DNA from: Candidatus Thiothrix putei
Lineage (GTDB): Bacteria > Pseudomonadota > Gammaproteobacteria > Thiotrichales > Thiotrichaceae
Length of the DNA: 64,000 bases
Reading direction: 5' to 3'
Assembly (NCBI GenBank): GCA_029972225.1
Contig: CP124756.1
Location: 2,152,001-2,216,000 of the forward strand
Shown: positions 31,960 to 39,053 of the stretch, piece by piece
How the letters are laid out: every line of letters starts with the position of its first letter
Numbering within the stretch: the first letter of the stretch is position 1
Notes under the pieces: model-generated
Seen by the model: the letters and a program-made list of their open reading frames with translations, nothing else
Told to the model about the DNA's origin: nothing
Database searches by the model: none
Translations under genes and position numbers: made by a program

Positions 31960-33383
31960 GGGTGTGAACAAAAGTGCGGTAAACCTCATGCCGCCTCAGC
32001 GGTGTTTCGCCAATAATGCTTCCATTGCTGGTTTCCCCGCATGACCCTCAACGCCAACATATCCGCCGCATTATCACTTTTCCACCATGCCCCCGATTTT
32101 TTTAAGCGTTGCTGGATGATGTAACGGTGTGCACTTTCTATTTCGCCCGACCCCACGGGCAATCCGAGGGATTTTGCTGTCGGGTAATCCAGTTGCTCAA
32201 TGCGGTTGCTCAGGTAACGGTGACAAGCTCGTACTGGGGCGTTACTGTCTTCTACCGTTTCTGCTTCGAGGAAAGGTTTCAGTGTGTCGATGACCGCTTG
32301 AGCTTGACCATCCTGTAGGGCTTTTTTCTGTTTGGCAAACCATTTATCCTTGTCCTTGAGGCATGAACAGCTTGCGGATGCTGCTGATAGGTATTCACAA
32401 ACATGATAAAAATCAATCAGGTAATGTCCTTGTGTGCCAAATTGTTCATCCACTTGACGGTTGATCCAGCTTGCCCCATCACCCACCGCATGGAGGAACG
32501 TGCTTTTTCCAAATCCAGCACGGCAGGCGGTGTCGAATAAGATTTTTCCAGCATCTTCTACCGTGCCACCGAATATTGCGCCAAACGTTGGCGTAGCACT
32601 GCCTTTGGCGTGGGCAAGACACAGGCGGGCTTCTTTCCAGCTTTCCTTTTTGCCTTTGCGCTTGTCGGGGGCTGTTTCGTCAATCTCGACGATGGGGATC
32701 ATGCTGCCGTCCATTTCGGCAATGACATAGGCTTTTCCCAACGTGCTTGGATAGTCTTTTATCAACACTTGGGATTCATGGATGCGTTTGGCGTGACCTT
32801 CGGTGATGTGTCGGATGCTGCTGGATGCCAGCCGTATCCCGTAATGTTCTTCTAATTTATCAGGCACTTGAGCAAATGAACAGTCCGCCCCAAAGTCCGT
32901 CACCGCCCGTTGCAGCGGGAGCGAACAGCCTCGGCAAACAACCTCGGCACTCTGGCTAAAGGGGCGGACACGCTTGCCGGGAATCCGGTAGACCGGTTCG
33001 CTTATGTGGATTTTTCCGTAGGTCGTGTGCCAATGACAGTTTTTTTTCCACTCTTTACATACTTCCCAATGCCTTCTTCACAGGCTGGGGCTGTGCATTT
33101 TTCTACACGTTTGTTTGCCCATGCAGTGATCGCATCATTTCCCATTTGGCGCAGTTCTTCTATCACCCGCTGTTCGGCGTCTGCTGCTTTGATAATGTCA
33201 TCACCGGCATTTTCAACCACCTCGATTAGCCCTTCCATCCGAGCTTTTAATGCGGGGTTGCGGTTCAAGGCTTCTAAAAGTTTTTGGTCGCGGGAGCTAA
33301 CTGTCAACATGGGAAAGTCCTTTTTCTCTGGTTTTAGGGGATGCCATCTTAGTCTACAGGACACCGCACTTTTGTTCACACCC
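31960..33383 (-). mobile_element. ISKra4-type insertion sequence (1424 bp)
   Basis: Perfect 21-bp inverted repeats lie at 31960-31980 and 33363-33383, starting GGGTGTGAACAAAAG. They are flanked by an exact 9-bp direct repeat TCCGGCACG at 31951-31959 and 33384-33392. The insertion splits the SIR2-like gene in the middle of an Arg codon, and removal of element plus one repeat copy restores it. The family call rests on the transposase. Confidence 0.93.
31986..33310 (-). CDS. ISKra4-family transposase in two frames joined at an A8 run
   Basis: Part one starts at ATG 33310 (MLTVSSRDQKLLEAL) after AAAGGA and includes the conserved EECRGK-like N-terminal zone. At A8 (33040-33047) the homologous reading changes by -1 into HISEPVYRIPGKRVRPFSQSAEVVCRGCS and continues as TDFGADCSFAQVPDKL. 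The catalytic region includes VIAEMDGSMIPIVEIDE (Asp), HAVGDGASWI (Asp), YLIDFYHVCEYLSAA, and LGLPVGSGEIESAHRYIIQQRLKKSGAWW (Glu). With the shift it is about 440 residues, normal for the family. Slippage on A8 is a likely expression route; decay is the alternative. Confidence 0.82.
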
Positions 33384-33990
33384 TCCGGCACGACTGGTGT
33401 TGATTTCTTCGGCTTATGATGATTTGTTGGAGCAAGCGTTCACGCTGGCAGGCAAGCCGTTTGCCCGCTTGAGCGCGATGATACGCAAAGGCAACAAACA
33501 CGAGGTGGGGCATGTACAGGTGGAGTTTTCAGATGGGAATGCCGCCGCTGGGGTATATACCAGCGAACAGGTGTCCACCTTGGAAAAAACACTGGCTGAT
33601 TATTCCATAATCTACAAAATGCGCGGTACATGCCGTAGCAACGGTAATGCGCGTGAAGCCCTTACTGTGACTGAAAGTGACTATTTCAGCTTTGCCCAGA
33701 ACACGGCGGCGATACTCCCCAACTACTTGGTGGCGCAACTGGGGGATTTGGGCTTGCTGTTTGTGGGGTATCGCCCACGCCATTGGGAAGACCGTTTGTT
33801 GGCAACCGTGTTATTGAAACGGCGGCAAGCGCCAGAACCGTGTTTCCGTTTGGTGCAGACGGGGGAAGAGCCGTTGGAAACGGTGTTTTGGCAGCGGCGT
33901 AGCGTACAGCCGTATGCGATGGATGTGCAGGAGCTGGAGCAGTATTTGGTGGGAGGGGTGGCGTGATGGAAGAGAAGAAAATCCCCCCTA

Positions 33991-35126
33991 TACCTTACAG
34001 CGTCAAGACCTGAACATTTTTAAAGGTTTGAAAATTTGTTGTCATCAACTGGGTCAGTTCTTTCTTGTGATCGGTATCCAGCTTGTCGAGACAGTTGGTG
34101 ATGGCCGCCTTGAAAGCGGGAAACTTATCATAGTATTTCGAGTACAAGCATTTTTTCTTGACGAACTTCCACAACCGTTCAATCAGATTGAGGTTGGGTG
34201 AATAGGTCGGTAAAAATAATAGTTCAATATTGAGCCTTTTCGCACAGGCAAACACGGCTTCACAGCGTTGATACTTGGCATTATCCAAGACCAAAGTGAT
34301 CGGTATTTTGAGTGCTAACGCTGCAATTTTTTCCAATAATTCACACACGCTGTTAGCGTTGATATAGGAGTCGTTAGTGATCGTGATGAGTTGTAGCGTT
34401 ATCGCATTGAGTGCGCCCAATACGTTGTAGCGTTGTCGACCACAGGGGGCTTTGATGAATACGCGGGAAAATGACCACAAAAACCCCAGAAACGGTGCTA
34501 ACACGAAGTGGGCGGCATCGACAAAAAAAGGGCGCGTTTGCCCTCCTTAGCCTCCTGAATGCGCGGTTTTAGTTCATTTTCCAGGAACTTTTCTTGTGCT
34601 TCCACATCAGCTTTGGCGGGTATCATCCCCACTTTATGGATGTCCATCCCTATTTTCTTCATAAAGACACGTACCCTGTCCTCACTGCGTTTGATGCCTG
34701 TCAGCTCCTCAATCTTAGCGGCTGCCGCCTTGCTGGTTGCGGGGGGATATTCACGAAAATAGGCTTCAATCTTGTCTTTATATGCCATCAAATCACTCTG
34801 TGGTTTATTGAATCGTATTTCTTTAAGAGCTTCTAAACCGTTAGGTTGTAGGTAGGCGTTTAGGTAGGCAAGCAGCGTGGCTTCTGTAATCCTTTCCAAT
34901 CGTTTGATTTCCTTATGCGTCAACTGTTGGGATTTCAGGTACAGCACGGACATTTTCTTACGGACTCTGGGATGAGGATGGCGCTCCTTCCAGTAGAACA
35001 GCTCCGCTATCTCATCCTCAGTGAAAGTGATTTTTAATGTCATACATTACTCATGGCTGCTTTTGTTACCAGTCATCTAACCATATTTCCTTGATCAAAA
35101 AAACTATTTTATGGCACGGACTGGTA
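33991..35126 (-). mobile_element. IS630-type insertion sequence, copy 2 (about 1136 bp)
   Basis: The element is bounded by TA dinucleotides at 33989-33990 and 35127-35128. Its ends both begin TACC and are weak inverted repeats. The target lay inside a copy of the palindromic PPFxKGG repeat (CCCCCTAGCCCCCC). Excision leaving one TA regenerates that repeat and links ATG 33966 in frame to the STAND coding sequence. It is divergent in sequence from copy 1, so it is a separate IS630 type. Confidence 0.8.
33995..35043 (-). CDS. IS630-family transposase in two frames joined at a T7 run
   Basis: ORF A from ATG 35043 (MTLKITFTEDEIAELF) covers the DNA-binding half (HPHPRVRKKMSVLYLKSQQL ... DIHKVGMIPAKADVEAQEKFL). 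On the coding strand a T7 run (plus-strand A 34523-34529) needs a -1 slip to read LFFVDAAHFVLAPFLGF. The rest carries LVLDNAKYQRC (Asp) and PTYSPNLNLIERLWKFVKKKC (Glu). Only one base is out of register and both halves are full length, so programmed slippage is plausible. It is about 60% like copy 1 by eye in the catalytic half. Confidence 0.83.
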
Positions 35127-35128
35127 TA

Positions 35129-35151
35129 GCCCCCCTTTTGCAAAGGGGGGG
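35129..35151. repeat. PPFxKGG repeat split by IS630 copy 2
   Basis: The stretch GCCCCCCTTTTGCAAAGGGG here and AAGAAAATCCCCCCTA at 33975-33990 are the two halves of one repeat arm, separated by the IS630 element. Joined, they encode KKIPPSPPFAKGG near the start of the STAND protein. Confidence 0.85.
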
Positions 35152-37284
35152 ATGGAAGAAGCGCCGTATCCGGGGTTGCGTCCGTTTGCGGAAAGTGAGC
35201 AGGGTAAGTTTTTTGGGCGTGAAGCGGATAAAGCCATTCTGGTGGACAAGATTTTGGGCAACCGTTTGACGCTGTTGTTTGCGGCGAGTGGGGTAGGCAA
35301 AAGCTCGTTGCTGAATGCGGCGGTGATTCCGCATCTGACCGCAGCGGGTGGGGAAAACGTGGCGGTGGTGCGCAATATCCATTGGGCGGATGAGCCATTA
35401 AGCCGCTTGCACACGGTGGTACGCGATACCTTGCAACAGAAAGCGATTTTGCCTGCTGATGTGCCGACGGAAGGGACAAGCCTGCTGCAACTGCTGGAAA
35501 TGTGTAGCTTATTCATACGTCGTCCGCCGTTGGTGTTGGTGCTGGATCAGTTTGAGGACTTTTTCCGCTATAACCGTTATCACCCGTCATTCCGCCCGTT
35601 TATTGAGCAGCTTACGGCGGTGATTTTGGATAACACGCTGCCGGTGAGTGTGGTGATTTCCATGCGTGAAGATTTTGCGATGGAAATGAATGCCTTCAAG
35701 CCGCAATTGCCAACCTTGTTGTTTGAAAACTATTACCGGCTGGAAAAGCTTAGCCCGGTGGCGGCGACCCAGGCGATTCTCGACCCGGTGCGGCAGGTGG
35801 ATTGCGATTATGAGCCGGAACTGTTGCAACACTTGCTGGCAGATTTGAAAGAGCGCAAGCGGGACGGGCTGGAATTGCCGCATCAACCCAGCGAAGGGGC
35901 AGGGGTGGAGGTGATTGACCCGCCGTATTTGCAGATTGTGTGTGGCTACCTGTGGCGGCTCAAGGGGGATGGGAAACTGCTGCGTTTGGCGGATTACCAG
36001 CGGGCAGGGGGCGTGACCGGAATTCTGGATTATTTCCTGAATGACCATTTGCAAGGCTTGTCTCCGGCGGAAAAGCAGTTGGCTTCGCGGGCGTTTGATT
36101 ATCTGGCGGCACAGCGCGGTATCAAGATGGCCTACCCGTTGGCGGTGTTGGCGACTGACTTGTTGAAAGTCAAACCGGACAAACTGGCGGCGGTGCTGGA
36201 TAAATTGGCGCGGGGTGACATGCGTATTTTGCATAGTCATGAGCGCGATGGGGTGCGCTGGTATGAGCTTTACCATGATATGTATTCCGACAGCATCAGG
36301 AACTGGAATACGGCTTGGAAGGAACAGCAGCATAAGCGCCAACGCTTGGTGGCACGGGTCGTGATTGGTGTGTTGCTGGTGGTGCTGGCGGTGTTGGGGG
36401 ATTCTTTGTGGTGGCTGTCTAGGAATAGTACATTTCCGGCACAATATTTGTTCAAAGAACAGGAGTTTCGTTTGATGAATTGGGGCATTCTGCCCGAACC
36501 TTTGCCGGAAATGGTGGAAATTCCCGTGACCACGGGTGAATTTCAATCGGGTGAATTGGATAAGGCTTTTGGTAAATATTACAATAAATCCTTGAGCGAG
36601 CAGGGGGCTTACGGTCAGCAAAACTTTGGGTATCCGCCGATTACAGCGGCGCTTTCTGCTCCGTTTGCCGTTGGTCAAGATGAAATCACTTATGAACAAT
36701 ACGACTATTATGTTTGGCAACAGCATCGGGCAGGAAAGACTGAAGAGGAGTTGCCCTATCCGACGGGGGCAACCCGCGATAATGGGCGTGGGCAACGTGC
36801 TGTTACTCAGGTGTCTTGGGATGAGGCAGTGGCTTATACCCAATGGTTAAGCACTAAGACAGGTAAAGAATACCGCCTGCCGACAGAAGTGGAATGGGAA
36901 TATGCTGCTCGTGCTGGTGGCAAGACGGCGTATCCTTGGGGTGATGAAGTGGGTGTGAAGCAGGCAAACTGTAAAAATTGTGGAAGCGATTGGGATGACA
37001 AGTTTATTGCACCAGTTGGTAGCTTTGCTGCAAATGAGTGGGGGCTTTACGATACTTCAGGGAATGTTTGGGAGTGGACGTGTTCTGAATGGAAACCTGA
37101 ACTTGGTGATGATGCAAAGCAGTGTGCAGGGGAGGGTGCATCCGTGCGCCGCGTGATTCGCGGCGGCTCGTGGAACGACTCTCCCGATTGGGTGCGTTCT
37201 TCCGCGCGTCTCAGGCTCTACCCCGACTTCCGTAACGATTTTGTGGGTTTTCGCGTTTTGCGCCTTTCCCGCCAGGACAATTAG
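35152..37284 (+). CDS. STAND NTPase with transmembrane helix and C-terminal SUMF1/FGE-sulfatase domain
   Basis: The surviving frame encodes 710 residues: the nSTAND1-type N-terminus YPGLRPFAESEQGKFFGRE, Walker A in AASGVGKSSLL (~44-54), Walker B in LVLVLDQFEDFF (~127-138), a winged-helix-like zone to ~390, one transmembrane helix (~398-422, VIGVLLVVLAVLG), and a SUMF1/FGE-type domain (~470-705) with YRLPTEVEWEYAARAGG, YDTSGNVWEWT, RRVIRGGSWND and FRVLR. The original start was probably ATG 33966, overlapping the SIR2 stop; IS630 copy 2 has displaced it, leaving ATG 35152 next to AAAGGGG. With the NTPase inside, the SUMF1 domain would face the periplasm and could act as the sensor. Family knowledge: STAND proteins with SIR2 or TIR partners act in antiphage or suicide responses. 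Confidence 0.82.
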   Translation: MEEAPYPGLRPFAESEQGKFFGREADKAILVDKILGNRLTLLFAASGVGKSSLLNAAVIPHLTAAGGENVAVVRNIHWADEPLSRLHTVVRDTLQQKAILPADVPTEGTSLLQLLEMCSLFIRRPPLVLVLDQFEDFFRYNRYHPSFRPFIEQLTAVILDNTLPVSVVISMREDFAMEMNAFKPQLPTLLFENYYRLEKLSPVAATQAILDPVRQVDCDYEPELLQHLLADLKERKRDGLELPHQPSEGAGVEVIDPPYLQIVCGYLWRLKGDGKLLRLADYQRAGGVTGILDYFLNDHLQGLSPAEKQLASRAFDYLAAQRGIKMAYPLAVLATDLLKVKPDKLAAVLDKLARGDMRILHSHERDGVRWYELYHDMYSDSIRNWNTAWKEQQHKRQRLVARVVIGVLLVVLAVLGDSLWWLSRNSTFPAQYLFKEQEFRLMNWGILPEPLPEMVEIPVTTGEFQSGELDKAFGKYYNKSLSEQGAYGQQNFGYPPITAALSAPFAVGQDEITYEQYDYYVWQQHRAGKTEEELPYPTGATRDNGRGQRAVTQVSWDEAVAYTQWLSTKTGKEYRLPTEVEWEYAARAGGKTAYPWGDEVGVKQANCKNCGSDWDDKFIAPVGSFAANEWGLYDTSGNVWEWTCSEWKPELGDDAKQCAGEGASVRRVIRGGSWNDSPDWVRSSARLRLYPDFRNDFVGFRVLRLSRQDN
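37144..37266 (+). other. Possible diversity-generating-retroelement variable region in the STAND-SUMF1 gene
   Basis: The last ~40 codons (RRVIRGGSWND ... FRNDFVGFRVLR) match the place and motif of variable regions in C-type-lectin/SUMF1 proteins diversified by retroelements. Base composition turns abruptly GC-rich and C-ending here relative to the preceding T-rich codons. No reverse transcriptase or template repeat is visible in the window, so this is a hypothesis. Confidence 0.3.
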
Positions 37285-37287
37285 CCC

Positions 37288-37415
37288 TGAAGAAAATCCT
37301 CCCCCAACCCCTCCTTTTGCAAAGGAGGGGGCAAGAGGGGATTCTGTTGACTATGTGGGGATATTCTCTGGCCTCCCCCTTTGAAAAAGGGGGAATGAGG
37401 GGGATTTTCTTCAAG
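37288..37415. repeat. Paired palindromic PPFxKGG repeats, intergenic
   Basis: Two oppositely oriented repeat arms, GAAGAAAATCCTCCCCC... and its counterpart ending GGGGGATTTTCTTC, each carry an inner palindrome (CTCCTTTTGCAAAGGAG and CCCCCTTTGAAAAAGGGGG). They fill most of the 140 bases between the STAND gene and the DUF559 gene and could fold as a long hairpin. Confidence 0.88.
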
Positions 37416-37424
37416 GAAAAAACC

Positions 37425-37811
37425 ATGCTCGATTACAATCCAGCCCTACGAGATGCTGCCCGTGACCTACGCAAGCACCAGACCGAAGCCGAAACGCGCC
37501 TCTGGGAAAGGTTACGCCGCAAGCAACTTTGTGGCGTCCAGTTCTACCGCCAGAAACCACTTGGCAGTTTCATTGCCGATTTTTACTGCGCCGCAGCTAA
37601 CCTCGTTATCGAACTTGACGGCAAACACCATGCCGAAGGCAATCAGCTTGCCTATGACCAAGAGCGCACCCTGCAACTTGAGGCATTGGGTTTGCACATC
37701 CTCCGTTTCGACAACCAAAATGTTCTTCAAAACATCGACGTTGTAGTGACGCAGATACAAACCACCCTACTGGCACGCATCCAGTTCCCCCCTTTGAAAA
37801 AGGGGGGTTAG
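37425..37811 (+). CDS. DUF559 domain-containing endonuclease-like protein
   Basis: A 128-residue protein of the DUF559 group, related to very-short-patch-repair-type (PD-(D/E)XK) nucleases: LRKHQTEAETRLWERLRRKQL, FYRQKPLGSFIADFYC, LVIELDGKHHAEGNQLAYDQERTLQLEALGLHILRFDN. The acids in IADFYC and IELDGKHH are the likely active site. It starts at ATG 37425 after AAGGAAAA. The last codons (FPPLKKGG) and the stop codon come from a palindromic repeat, so the natural C-terminus has been replaced or extended. Function in the cell is unknown. Confidence 0.85.
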   Translation: MLDYNPALRDAARDLRKHQTEAETRLWERLRRKQLCGVQFYRQKPLGSFIADFYCAAANLVIELDGKHHAEGNQLAYDQERTLQLEALGLHILRFDNQNVLQNIDVVVTQIQTTLLARIQFPPLKKGG

Positions 37812-37824
37812 GGGGGATTTTCTT
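37787..37824. repeat. PPFxKGG repeat arm at the DUF559 3' end
   Basis: A single arm, CCCCCCTTTGAAAAAGGGG followed by GGTTAGGGGGGATTTTC, supplies the last eight codons and the TAG stop of the DUF559 gene. Confidence 0.85.
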
Positions 37825-37853
37825 TTGCCTGCTCCTAACATCTGCGCTATATT
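37825..37853 (+). promoter_or_regulatory. Promoter of the toxin-antitoxin pair
   Basis: TTGCCT (37825-37830) and TATATT (37848-37853) are spaced by exactly 17 bases. Transcription would start near 37860, about 30 bases before the antitoxin ATG. Confidence 0.6.
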
Positions 37854-37856
37854 AAC

Positions 37857-37885
37857 TGTACCCTTAAAATGTAGTACAAAGGTAC
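37857..37885. promoter_or_regulatory. Candidate autoregulatory operator of the toxin-antitoxin pair
   Basis: The imperfect inverted repeat GTACCCTT (37858-37865) and AAAGGTAC (37878-37885) overlaps the predicted transcription start, where antitoxin autorepression commonly acts. It is inferred from position and symmetry only. Confidence 0.4.
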
Positions 37886-37891
37886 GCCATT

Positions 37892-38230
37892 ATGCACGCC
37901 ATCGCCATCCGTGAGTTACGCAACAATCCCTCCAGCCTGACTCATGCACTCGAACAAAATGAGTACATTTTTATTACCAAGCACGGCAAACCCATTGGTG
38001 TCGCCGTACCCTTGACGGATGAAAACTTGCAAATCGGTTTGATCAAAGCGACAGCCTTGCAAGCATGGCGCAACGGTGATATTTCGCTAGGGAAAATGGC
38101 GGAATTGCTGCAAATGGACAAACGGGAATTACGCCATGTGTTATCCAGCATGGGGTTGCCAATGATTGATTATCCGGCTGATGAAGTTTCGGCAGAAGCC
38201 GATTTTCTGCTGCAAGACGAACCTGCATGA
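37892..38230 (+). CDS. Antitoxin of the UPF0175 type with Phd-like N-terminus
   Basis: A 112-residue protein. The N-terminal half (AIAIRELRNNPSSLTHALEQNEYIFITKHGKPIGVAVPL) resembles Phd/YefM-type antitoxins. The C-terminal half (ALQAWRNGDISLGKMAELLQMDKRELRHVLSSMGLPMIDY) matches the UPF0175 helix-turn-helix region. Its stop overlaps the toxin start by four bases. It likely neutralises the PIN-like protein and represses the promoter just upstream. Confidence 0.8.
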   Translation: MHAIAIRELRNNPSSLTHALEQNEYIFITKHGKPIGVAVPLTDENLQIGLIKATALQAWRNGDISLGKMAELLQMDKRELRHVLSSMGLPMIDYPADEVSAEADFLLQDEPA

Positions 38231-38724
38231 AAGAGCTGGTTGTCGCTGACAGTTCCCCGTTGATTACGCTGCTGAATATCGGGCGTTTTGATCTGCTGGG
38301 GAAGCTGTTTACCCATATTATTGTGCCGCCAATGGTTGCCGAAGAAGTAGGTTGCGGCGAAGCAGATAGCTCCATCTGGTTTGCCATGCAACAATCCGGT
38401 TTCATCCGTATCGCAACGCTGCAAGCTGATAAACGCCTGCCGGTGTTGCTGTTGCAAATTGACCCCGGTGAATCAGAAGCTATTTTGCTGGCGGATCAAC
38501 TCAAGCAACCGTTACTGATTGATGATAAAGCAGGTCGTAAAATGGCGCAGATGATGGGCTTAAGAATTACCGGACTGGTTGGTATTCTGGAGGCACTGCA
38601 AAAGAAAGGCGCTCTTTCAGCAGAACAAATGCCCGGAATTCTGGATGATCTGGAAAAAGTGGAATTTCGTCTGAGTGCGGCACTAAAACAGCGTTTACTG
38701 GAAGGGAGGCGCTCAAATGCCTGA
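38227..38724 (+). CDS. PIN-like toxin (DUF3368)
   Basis: A 165-residue DUF3368 protein with a PIN-like nuclease fold: VADSSPLITLLNIGRFDLL (first Asp), a central IDPGESEAILLADQL (Glu/acid pair), and LLIDDKAGRKMAQMMGLRITGLVGIL (Asp pair). UPF0175-DUF3368 pairs are predicted type II toxin-antitoxin modules. An 8-base overlap joins it to the following chimeric ORF, whose Shine-Dalgarno GGGAGG lies inside this gene. Confidence 0.83.
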   Translation: MKELVVADSSPLITLLNIGRFDLLGKLFTHIIVPPMVAEEVGCGEADSSIWFAMQQSGFIRIATLQADKRLPVLLLQIDPGESEAILLADQLKQPLLIDDKAGRKMAQMMGLRITGLVGILEALQKKGALSAEQMPGILDDLEKVEFRLSAALKQRLLEGRRSNA

Positions 38725-38790
38725 TCTTTTTATCAGCTACGCCCACGTTGACAAACATTGGGTCGATGCTGACCATACCAGCAAGAGAAT

Positions 38791-38813
38791 CGCTTGCAGG
38801 GCAAGCTCCTACC
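38791..38813. repeat. REP-like hairpin
   Basis: GCTTGC (38792-38797), loop AGG, GCAAGC (38801-38806), followed by TCCTACC, resembles Pseudomonas-type REP sequences (GTAGGAGC...GCTTGC). Only one copy is seen in this window. Confidence 0.4.
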
Positions 38814-38823
38814 GATGTGATTT

Positions 38824-38866
38824 CCTCCCCCCTTTGCAAAAGGGGGGCTGGGGGGATTTTCTTCAA
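38824..38866. repeat. PPFxKGG repeat arm inside the TIR remnant
   Basis: The arm CCCCCCTTTGCAAAAGGGG continues with GGCTGGGGGGATTTTCTTC. It is read in frame as PPLQKGGWGDFLQ in the chimeric ORF. Confidence 0.85.
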
Positions 38867-39053
38867 CAAAAACGCGCCGCCCTCGAACAACGCCGCACCT
38901 TGCTGCTCGACCTTCTCACCCGCCAGCAAGAAGAGCTAACCTTCGCTGATGACCCCAAACGCCAGATGAAACTGGAACGCGACATCCGCACCACCCAAGC
39001 CAGCCTTGCACAGGTTGAATCTGAAATTCGCTAACATTGACAAAGTTCCAACC

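Larger units (their letters stand above)
30459..33966 (+). pseudogene. SIR2-like protein, interrupted by two insertion sequences
   Basis: Three pieces, 30459-30468, 31599-31959 and 33393-33966, join in frame once the IS630-type and ISKra4-type elements and one target copy of each are removed. The result is ~314 residues. The start is TTG 30459 after AGGTGG, or GTG 30450. The restored protein has KVALFLGSGVSGLG (SIR2-type Gly-rich NAD-site motif), SSIAEYYR, VPARLVLISSAYDDLLEQAF (TTNYDxLLE-like), LTVTESDYFSFAQN and LLFVGYRPRHWEDRLLATVLL, the usual order in SIR2-like proteins of STAND defence loci. The stop overlaps the original STAND start (33966). The gene cannot now make a full SIR2 fold. Confidence 0.85.
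38717..39034 (+). pseudogene. Collapsed TIR-coiled-coil gene with repeat insertions
   Basis: The 105-residue frame starts with MPDLFISYAHVDKHWVD, the first strand and helix of a TIR domain. It then passes abruptly into a REP-like hairpin sequence (38791-38813) and a PPFxKGG repeat arm (FLPPLQKGGWGDFL). It ends in a coiled coil, [27 protein letters not shown], sharing its motif with the protein at 29985. Most of the TIR domain is missing, so an NADase fold is impossible. It is probably the remnant of a TIR plus coiled-coil gene reduced by deletion between repeats. The frame remains open and has a good Shine-Dalgarno, so a short peptide could still be made. Confidence 0.65.

Noticed and set aside
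31550-32044. 164-codon frame as a free-standing SIR2 gene
   Set aside because: Its first codons lie in the IS630 end and its last in the ISKra4 end. It is only the middle piece of the broken gene.
35587-36843. 418-codon open frame antisense to the STAND gene
   Set aside because: It is low-complexity His/Gln/Arg-rich and has no family features. The sense frame has clear NTPase motifs.
30459-37284. A complete diversity-generating retroelement
   Set aside because: No reverse transcriptase, accessory protein or template repeat was found in the window. Only the possible target end is reported.
37288-38866. CRISPR-like array from the repeated C-rich/G-rich arms
   Set aside because: The units are palindromic, irregularly spaced, in both orientations and partly coding. 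There are no unique spacers of constant size.
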